NCBI GenBank assembly: GCA_900770145.1
Contig: CAAGJL010000131.1
Span: forward strand, 1-12,391
DNA length: 12,391 nt
Source of the DNA: Clostridia bacterium
GTDB taxonomy: Bacteria; Bacillota; Clostridia; Oscillospirales; CAG-272
Reading direction: 5' to 3'
Below are positions 5,801 through 10,854 of the stretch, one piece after another (position 1 is the stretch's first letter; every line of letters starts with the position of its first letter). The position numbers and the translations under genes are program-made. The notes under the pieces are model-generated. The model had not been told where the DNA came from. It saw only the letters and a list, made by a program, of their open reading frames with translations, and did no database searches.

Positions 5801-5810
5801 TTTCGCGAAA
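5801..5810. promoter_or_regulatory. Palindrome TTTCGCGAAA between divergent promoters
   Basis: A perfect 10-bp palindrome lies 16 nt upstream of the + promoter -35 box at 5827 and 35 nt from the minus promoter -35 box. Its placement fits a regulator binding site for the acetyltransferase-fragment/MATE/GH35 operon. Only one copy is seen, so this is tentative. Confidence 0.25.
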
Positions 5811-5826
5811 GAATCTTTTCCGCCGC

Positions 5827-5855
5827 TTGACAGTATCTGCGGGAAATGTTATACT
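5827..5855 (+). promoter_or_regulatory. Promoter of the MATE-GH35 operon
   Basis: TTGACA (5827-5832), 17-nt spacer, TATACT (5850-5855), with TG at 5847-5848 one base before the -10. Transcription would start near 5862, leaving a leader of about 50 nt that includes a terminator-like hairpin before the first start codon at 5911. Confidence 0.87.
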
Positions 5856-5870
5856 GAGAGGGTCCTTAGG

Positions 5871-5896
5871 GCGCCGCTTTCAGGCGGGGCTTTTTT
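5871..5896 (+). terminator. Terminator-like hairpin in the operon leader (possible attenuator)
   Basis: GC, then CCGC (5874-5877), loop TTTCAG, GCGG (5884-5887), then GC, with one G-G mismatch in the stem, followed directly by TTTTTT (5891-5896). It lies between the promoter and the ribosome site GGAGG (5899-5903). It can end transcription early or fold near the ribosome site. No obvious alternative antiterminator pairing or leader peptide is visible in the roughly 50-nt leader. Confidence 0.5.
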
Positions 5897-5910
5897 GCGG
5901 AGGTCTTTAT

Positions 5911-6159
5911 ATGAAGAGGAAAGAAAAAATGCACACGGGCAAGTTGCATCTGCCCGGTGGCGCGGGGATCACGACAGAGCAGGCGAAGCACCTTGACCGG
6001 CTGTATGATTTTCATCACACATGCCCTGCCGGGACGGAAAAACGCGCGGCACCGTTGCGCGAAATGTTTGCCGAGATCGGGAGGCACGACCGCGGGTATG
6101 ATTTTGAAAACCGGAAAATCAATCGGGATACTCTTGCGCGCGAAAATGAGGTATTATGA
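5911..6159 (+). CDS. Orphan N-terminal (Mac) domain of a sugar O-acetyltransferase, truncated
   Basis: An 82-aa reading frame with ribosome site GGAGG (5899-5903) 7 nt before ATG. Residues about 5-58 match the N-terminal helical domain of maltose/galactoside O-acetyltransferases: KMHTGKLHLP, LDRLYDFHHTCP, EKRAAPLREMFAEIG. In full proteins of roughly 185-215 aa this is followed by the left-handed beta-helix that binds acetyl-CoA and carries the catalytic His. Here the similarity stops after AEIG and a short unrelated charged tail (about 59-82) runs to the stop, which overlaps the MATE start by 4 nt (ATGA). No beta-helix is found in any frame before the MATE gene. It is most likely an internal-deletion remnant kept because its translation is coupled to the transporter, although a small stand-alone protein is possible. 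Acetyltransferase activity is not expected. Confidence 0.75.
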   Translation: MKRKEKMHTGKLHLPGGAGITTEQAKHLDRLYDFHHTCPAGTEKRAAPLREMFAEIGRHDRGYDFENRKINRDTLARENEVL

Positions 6160-7544
6160 GCACCGGAGCAAAAGAAATTAACCTTACGCACGGGTCGCTG
6201 CCCAAAAACATTCTCTTATTCAGCCTGCCGCTGATGCTTTCCAATATCCTGCAAGTGCTGTTCAATATGTCCGATATCGCGGTGGTGGGGCGGTTTTCCA
6301 GCCCCGCGGCGCTGGGGGCGGTCGGCTCCTGTACGATTATGGTCACGCTGTTTACAGGGCTTCTGATCGGGATGGGCGGCGGCATCAACGCCATCACGGC
6401 GCAATGTATGGGAGCCGGGGACAAGCCCCGCCTTTCCCGCACGGTACATACGGCGCTCTTGGTGTCGGTGATATACGGCGTGCTGATTATGGCGGCGGGG
6501 CTTTGCGGTGCGGGCGCGCTGCTGCGCGTTCTGCATACCAAACCCGAACTGTATGACGGGGCGTTGCTGTATATGCGGGTGTATCTGCTCGGCACCCCGG
6601 CGCTGGCGCTGTATAACTTCGGCAACGGGGTGCTCAGTGCCGCGGGGGATTCCCGCCGCCCGCTGGCATACCTGTTTACTGCCGGTGTGATCAACGTTTT
6701 GCTGAATCTCTTTTTTGTGATTGTTTGTCAGCTTGGCGTGCTGGGTGTGGCGCTGGCAAGTGCTATTTCGCAGTACGTTTCCGCATTTTTGATTCTGTTT
6801 CGGCTGTTTGTCTGCAAAAAGGACTATGCCCTGTCTTTCCGCGAGATGAAACCGGACCGTTCGATTGCCGGGCGGGTGCTGCTGTTGGGTGTGCCCGCAG
6901 GGTTGCAGAACGCCATTTTTGCGGTGGCAAACCTGTTTTTACAGTCGGCGGTCAACTCGTTTGACACCGTGGTGGTGGAGGGCAATGCCGCCGCTGCCAA
7001 TGCGGATGCGCTGGTGTATGACATCATGGCGGCGTTTTATCTTGCCTGCACCACCTTTATGGGGCAGAACATCGGGGCAAAAAACAAAAAACGCGTGATA
7101 CAAAGTTATTGGATCTGTATGGCATACGCGTTTGCTTCCGCAGTGCTCGCGGGGGGGCTGTTGCTGTTGTTCGGGCATCAGTTTCTTTCCATTTTCACCA
7201 CGGATGAGGCGGTGATTGCGGAGGGGATTGCCCGGCTGCGCCTGATGGCGTGCTCTTATTGCATTTCGGCGTTTATGGACTGCACGATTGCCGCCTCCCG
7301 CGGGCTTGGCAAGACCGTGGTGCCCACGGTTGTGGTGATTATGGGTTCCTGCGTGTTCCGTATTATCTGGATTTATACCGTGTTTGCGCATTTCCGCACG
7401 CTGACCTCGCTGTACCTGCTGTACGCGTTTTCCTGGGCGATTACGGCGCTGTTTGAGATCGTCTATTTCCTGTATGCCTACAAAAAGCAAACGGCGCTGA
7501 TCGACGGCGCCGGAAACGAGGAGGTCGCGCCCTGTGATTTATGA
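6156..7544 (+). CDS. MATE-family multidrug/organic cation exporter
   Basis: A 462-aa polytopic membrane protein with about 12 hydrophobic helices and the MATE two-bundle layout. Typical elements include an N-terminal GSLPKNILLFSLPLMLSNIL, a first helix containing NMSDIAVVGRFS, and GQNIGAKNKKR at the start of the second half (about 308-318). MATE proteins export drugs, dyes or metabolites using Na+ or H+ gradients. The start overlaps the preceding small frame (ATGA), with GAGG at 6148-6151 only 4 nt upstream, so expression probably depends on coupling. The end overlaps the GH35 start by 11 nt. Placement with a cytoplasmic glycosidase suggests it exports a sugar-linked compound or an aglycone, but this is only context. 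The substrate cannot be read from the sequence. Confidence 0.93.
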   Translation: MSTGAKEINLTHGSLPKNILLFSLPLMLSNILQVLFNMSDIAVVGRFSSPAALGAVGSCTIMVTLFTGLLIGMGGGINAITAQCMGAGDKPRLSRTVHTALLVSVIYGVLIMAAGLCGAGALLRVLHTKPELYDGALLYMRVYLLGTPALALYNFGNGVLSAAGDSRRPLAYLFTAGVINVLLNLFFVIVCQLGVLGVALASAISQYVSAFLILFRLFVCKKDYALSFREMKPDRSIAGRVLLLGVPAGLQNAIFAVANLFLQSAVNSFDTVVVEGNAAAANADALVYDIMAAFYLACTTFMGQNIGAKNKKRVIQSYWICMAYAFASAVLAGGLLLLFGHQFLSIFTTDEAVIAEGIARLRLMACSYCISAFMDCTIAASRGLGKTVVPTVVVIMGSCVFRIIWIYTVFAHFRTLTSLYLLYAFSWAITALFEIVYFLYAYKKQTALIDGAGNEEVAPCDL

Positions 7545-9618
7545 CGTAAAACTGCCAAAACTCGCACCGTCCCCGGGGATATTGCCGTTTTGCGGAACCA
7601 ACCCGGCGGGGCACACGCTTGCCGCAAACGGGCGGTATCTCACCTATGACGGCAAACCGTTCTTTCCGGTTTCCGGGGAGTTCCATTTTGCGCGTTACCG
7701 CCGGGAGGACTGGGAGCGGGAATTGCGCAAAATGAAAGCCGGCGGCGTGAATATCGTCGCCACCTATATTTTCTGGATTCATCATGAAGAAGAAAAGGGC
7801 GTTTTTGATTTTTCGGGTCAGCGCGACCTGCGCGCCTTTACGGAGCTTTGCGGCAAAGTGGGGCTTGGCGTAATTCTGCGGATCGGTCCCTGGTGTCACG
7901 GGGAGTGCCGGAACGGCGGCTTCCCCGATTGGATTCAGTTTCAGACCGATTTTGCCCGCCGCACGGACGACCCGACCTATCTTTTCTATGTACGCCGCTG
8001 GTTCTGCGAGATGGAAAAGCAGGTGCACGGTCTGCTGTTCGGGGACGGCGGCCCCGTAATCGGGGTGCAGATCGAAAACGAGTACCGCTCGTATGCCGAG
8101 CCGGATCGGGAAAAACGCAAGGCACATATGCACACGCTCCTGGAAACGGCAAAGGATTGCGGCTTTCTCGTCCCGCTGTACACCGCCACCGCGTGGGGGA
8201 CGGCAACGCTCAACGAAATGGAGACGCTGCCCGTGCTTGGCGGGTATGCAGACGCGGCGTGGTCGAGCAAGACCACGGAACTGCCCGAAAACGCGCATTT
8301 TCTCTTTCAGCCCCCGATGAACGACCCGACCATCGGGTGCGACCTGAAAGTGGACGACGGGGATTTTGCCTTTGACGTGGACATCAACCGCTATCCGTAT
8401 CTCACCGCGGAGCTGGGCGGCGGCATGCAGGTGACGTTGCGCCGCCGCGTGGTGATTGCCGCCAAGGATACCGAGGCGATTTCGGTGTGTATGATCGGCT
8501 CCGGCTCCGCGATGCTGGGCTACTATATGTACCACGGCGGCACCAACCCGGAGGGGAAATTTTCCACGATGGAAGAATCCGCCAAAGTCGGCGCGCCGAA
8601 CACCCTGCCGGTAAAATCCTATGATTTTCAGGCAATTCTGCGGGAAAACGGGGAGCCGCACGAGAGTTATCATCTCACGCGCCGCCATCACCTGATGCTT
8701 GCCGATTTCGGGGAAATTCTTGCCCCCGGCGTGACCCTGATTCCGCCGGAGAGCGCCGCCGACCCCGCCGATACGGAAACCCTGCGTTTTGCGGTACGCC
8801 ACAATGCGGAGAAAGACTGCGGTTTCGTCATTATCAGCAACCACCTGCGCAAACGGACGCTGAAAGAACATCGGGGCGTGGCGTTCCGCCTGCAAACCGC
8901 ACACGGCGTGGTGGAAACGCCGCCCGTGACCGTGAAAAACGACGATATGCTTCTGTTGCCGTATCGGATGCCGTTGGGTGAGGGCGCGGTGCTGGAATCC
9001 GCCAACGCCACGCCGTTGTGCCGGTTGGGGGAGCGATGGTTCTTCTATACCGACGAAAAGCCGGTTTACCGCTTCTCCTGCGGCAGTGCCGAAATTGTGA
9101 CGCTCAGCGAAGCGGATTCCCGCCGGGCGTATCGCTTTGGGGAAAGACTGTATCTGGCGGATTGCGCGCTGTATGAAAAAGACGGCAAAGTGATTGCCGA
9201 GATTGAAAAGGACACCCCCGTCACCGTGTGGGGCGAGCGCGGAAAACCGATGAAATTTACGCTTTTCGCACCCCGTTTCGGGGGATATTGTGAAATTGCC
9301 CGCGAAGCGGAAGACGTTTGGAGCGTTACCGTGACCTATCCCGGCGGCGATGCCGAGCCGATGCTGGAACTGGATTTTGCCGGGGATCGTGTGGAGATTT
9401 TTGACGATGCCGCGTGCGGGCATCTGATTGCCGACTGGTTTGCCACCGGTCTTCCGCTCCGCCTGGCGATGGACGCTTATGCCCGCCCGGGAAAACTTTT
9501 TGTGCGGGTGTATCCGTCGGTGACCGAGGGGCGCTATTTTGACCTGCCGGTACGTGAGGGCAAGGAGTTGACAAGCGCTCGCCTGTATGCCCGTTTTTCC
9601 GTTCCGTGTGAGGGGTAA
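7534..9618 (+). CDS. GH35 family beta-galactosidase
   Basis: A 694-aa protein without signal peptide, so cytoplasmic. The N-terminal TIM-barrel (about 30-375) shows GH35 hallmarks: PVSGEFHFARYRREDWERELRKMKAGG near the start, LRIGPWCHGECRNGGFPDW, acid/base E183 in IGVQIENEY, probable nucleophile E293 in YLTAELGGG, and MYHGGTNPEGK. The rest (about 390-694) is beta-rich accessory domains. GH35 enzymes release terminal beta-galactose from oligosaccharides or glycans. GTG 7534 is used because GAGGAGG (7518-7524) lies 9 nt upstream and no other in-frame start keeps the full N-terminus; it overlaps the MATE end by 11 nt, so the two are coupled. The nucleophile context differs from the usual GH35 wording, so an unusual galactoside preference is possible. 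A strong terminator follows 26 nt after the stop. Confidence 0.92.
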   Translation: MIYDVKLPKLAPSPGILPFCGTNPAGHTLAANGRYLTYDGKPFFPVSGEFHFARYRREDWERELRKMKAGGVNIVATYIFWIHHEEEKGVFDFSGQRDLRAFTELCGKVGLGVILRIGPWCHGECRNGGFPDWIQFQTDFARRTDDPTYLFYVRRWFCEMEKQVHGLLFGDGGPVIGVQIENEYRSYAEPDREKRKAHMHTLLETAKDCGFLVPLYTATAWGTATLNEMETLPVLGGYADAAWSSKTTELPENAHFLFQPPMNDPTIGCDLKVDDGDFAFDVDINRYPYLTAELGGGMQVTLRRRVVIAAKDTEAISVCMIGSGSAMLGYYMYHGGTNPEGKFSTMEESAKVGAPNTLPVKSYDFQAILRENGEPHESYHLTRRHHLMLADFGEILAPGVTLIPPESAADPADTETLRFAVRHNAEKDCGFVIISNHLRKRTLKEHRGVAFRLQTAHGVVETPPVTVKNDDMLLLPYRMPLGEGAVLESANATPLCRLGERWFFYTDEKPVYRFSCGSAEIVTLSEADSRRAYRFGERLYLADCALYEKDGKVIAEIEKDTPVTVWGERGKPMKFTLFAPRFGGYCEIAREAEDVWSVTVTYPGGDAEPMLELDFAGDRVEIFDDAACGHLIADWFATGLPLRLAMDAYARPGKLFVRVYPSVTEGRYFDLPVREGKELTSARLYARFSVPCEG

Positions 9619-9644
9619 GTCCCGAAACGGGTGATTTTCCAAAT

Positions 9645-9675
9645 AAAAAACGCGGACGTTTGTCCGCGTTTTTTT
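9645..9675 (+). terminator. Intrinsic terminator of the MATE-GH35 operon
   Basis: AAAAAACGCGGAC (9645-9657) pairs with GTCCGCGTTTTTT (9662-9674) around loop GTTT, ending in a run of seven T. It is a textbook Rho-independent terminator 26 nt after the GH35 stop. Confidence 0.95.
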
Positions 9676-9678
9676 AGT

Positions 9679-9700
9679 CCGGCAGAACATTTTCTGTCGG
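9679..9700 (+). terminator. Back-up hairpin after the GH35 terminator
   Basis: CCGGCAGAA (9679-9687) pairs with TTCTGTCGG (9692-9700), with one G-T pair, around a 4-nt loop. A loose T-rich stretch (GTTATTTGATTTTTCC) follows. It may catch read-through. The rest of 9701-9790 holds no gene I can support. Confidence 0.35.
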
Positions 9701-9792
9701 GTTATTTGATTTTTCCTTTATTTTATCAGCTTCTATATCCGCTTTTCTTTGCAGGAAGGAGGCGAAAAGAAAAGCTGTCAAAAGAAACGCCA

Positions 9793-9822
9793 AAAGGGGG
9801 CTTTTTGAAAAAAGCCCCCTTT
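9793..9822 (-). terminator. Terminator of the AraC-family gene
   Basis: AAAGGGGGCTTTTT (9793-9806) is the reverse complement of 9809-9822, a 14-bp stem with GGGGGC/GCCCCC core. On the minus strand a TTTT run follows. It lies 50 nt beyond the AraC stop codon, so it fits as that gene's terminator. The A/T arms also make it usable in the + direction. Confidence 0.8.
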
Positions 9823-9871
9823 AAATCCCGCAAAAACTTTCCGGCGCTGTCGCCGGGGTGTCAGATATTCC

Positions 9872-10684
9872 TTACCTCAAAGGATTCAAAAACTCCCTGG
9901 GTGTGGTGTGATAGACCTTGCGGAATGTGCGGATCAGGTTTCCGGCTTCGCCAAACCCGCATTGCTCCGCCGCGCCCTGCAGGCTCTCGCCCGCGCGCAA
10001 CATCGGCAACGCCCGCCGCAGGCGGCTTCGGTTGCGATAATCCAGCAGGGTATAACCGGTATATTTTTTGAACCCCACCAACAGGGTGGTGCGCCCCACG
10101 TGAAGTCGCTTTGCCAATTCCTTTGCGGTGCATTTTTCGCCGTAATGCTCCTCGCAGAACGCCAACGCGTCGGAAACATACGTCGGGGCGCGTTCCACCG
10201 TACCCGCGGCGGCGCAAAGGTCGCCCGCAAGAGAAAGAAAATAAAACAGCAACAGCCGCCAGCGCAAAGGGGCGGTTTCCTTTTCCATCTTTTCCGAAAG
10301 GGTGAGAAATTCCGAAACCCGCTCCGGCGGCAACGTCAGCACCGTTCCCGCCCTGCCGAACAGCGCCAGCAGCCCCCGCTCCTCACTCTCCGCGCCGTCG
10401 GTCAGTTCGGGGGAGAACAGCAGGTTGATCCGGCGGTACAGCACCTCGCCCGTGCAGGAAACAAAATGCGGCGTACCCGGTGCGGTCAAAAGCAATCGCG
10501 CGCCCTTGCCCTCGTGCGTTTCTCCAGGTAATAGCACCCGCACGTCACCGGAAAGAATCAGGCTGATTTCATAATAATCATGCCAGTGAAAATGCGCCAT
10601 GTTCGGGCGGTATCCCTCGTATACGTCGGTGTGAAACAGTCGCCAGTTTTTCCCATAGCCAAAGTTTTCCGCCAAAGTCTGCAT
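9872..10684 (-). CDS. AraC-family transcriptional regulator
   Basis: A 270-aa regulator. The N-terminal sensing domain (about 15-100) is cupin-like, with HFHWHDYYEISLILSG (31-46) carrying a typical metal/ligand-binding histidine cluster and ending near APGTPHFV. A helical linker leads to two helix-turn-helix motifs at the C-terminus: TAKELAKRLHVGRTTLLVGFKK (186-207, first) and a second around 236-264 ending YHTTPREFLNPLR, the usual AraC signature. A strong ribosome site (GGGGGTG on the minus strand, 10690-10696) precedes ATG 10684. The gene is divergent from the GH2 gene, with direct repeats in between that overlap its own promoter, so it most likely activates the GH2 gene and represses itself. 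The inducer is probably a sugar or uronide, inferred from context only. Confidence 0.93.
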   Translation of the reverse strand: MQTLAENFGYGKNWRLFHTDVYEGYRPNMAHFHWHDYYEISLILSGDVRVLLPGETHEGKGARLLLTAPGTPHFVSCTGEVLYRRINLLFSPELTDGAESEERGLLALFGRAGTVLTLPPERVSEFLTLSEKMEKETAPLRWRLLLFYFLSLAGDLCAAAGTVERAPTYVSDALAFCEEHYGEKCTAKELAKRLHVGRTTLLVGFKKYTGYTLLDYRNRSRLRRALPMLRAGESLQGAAEQCGFGEAGNLIRTFRKVYHTTPREFLNPLR

Positions 10685-10704
10685 TGTTTCACCCCCTTTG
10701 CTCC

Positions 10705-10733
10705 ATCTTAACAGAACGCCGAACGATTTTCAA
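10705..10733 (-). promoter_or_regulatory. AraC-family gene promoter
   Basis: On the minus strand TTGAAA (10733-10728), 17-nt spacer, TAAGAT (10710-10705), with TG at 10713-10712 giving an extended -10. The start would be near 10698, leaving a leader of only about 14 nt. One copy of the direct repeat (10719-10729) lies across the spacer and -35 end, fitting autorepression. Confidence 0.65.
10719..10729 (+). promoter_or_regulatory. Putative AraC-type operator, copy 1
   Basis: CCGAACGATTT, identical to the copy at 10771-10781 and in the same orientation. It overlaps the AraC promoter spacer and the edge of its -35 box. Start-to-start distance between copies is 52 bp, close to five helical turns, so both copies face the same side of DNA. 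Confidence 0.6.
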
Positions 10734-10759
10734 GTATTTTTGCCGTAATATCTTCAAAA

Positions 10760-10795
10760 TTCCGAAAAAACCGAACGATTTGCATATTTTCGGAA
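10760..10795. promoter_or_regulatory. Inverted repeat surrounding operator copy 2
   Basis: TTCCGAAAA (10760-10768) and TTTTCGGAA (10787-10795) are exact reverse complements 18 nt apart and enclose operator copy 2. The CCGAA core is shared with the direct repeats. The inverted repeat ends 10 nt upstream of the GH2 promoter -35 box. Confidence 0.45.
10771..10781 (+). promoter_or_regulatory. Putative AraC-type operator, copy 2
   Basis: CCGAACGATTT lies centred about 65 bp upstream of the expected GH2 start (near 10841), a usual place for an activator. It is the second of two identical direct repeats and sits within the inverted repeat 10760-10795. Confidence 0.6.
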
Positions 10796-10805
10796 CATTC
10801 CGCCC

Positions 10806-10834
10806 TTGCCCCCGACGCGCTTTCGTTTTATAAT
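10806..10834 (+). promoter_or_regulatory. Promoter of the GH2 gene
   Basis: TTGCCC (10806-10811), 17-nt spacer, TATAAT (10829-10834). The -35 box is imperfect, consistent with need for an activator. Transcription would begin near 10841, so the ribosome site AAAGGGGG (10841-10848) would be at the extreme 5' end of the mRNA. Confidence 0.65.
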
Positions 10835-10854
10835 GAAGAAAAAGGGGGCTTTGT

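Noticed and set aside
7441..9690. A 749-codon open frame on the minus strand, longer than the GH35 gene it covers
   Set aside because: It is antisense to a clear GH35 enzyme with catalytic motifs, in GC-rich DNA where antisense frames stay open by codon bias. Its His/Arg/Pro-rich translation shows no domain.
9741..9775. Inverted repeat GCTTTTCTTT/AAAGAAAAGC with a ribosome-site-like purine loop
   Set aside because: No start codon or plausible gene follows in range. The 15-nt loop makes a weak stem, so the purine run is probably chance.
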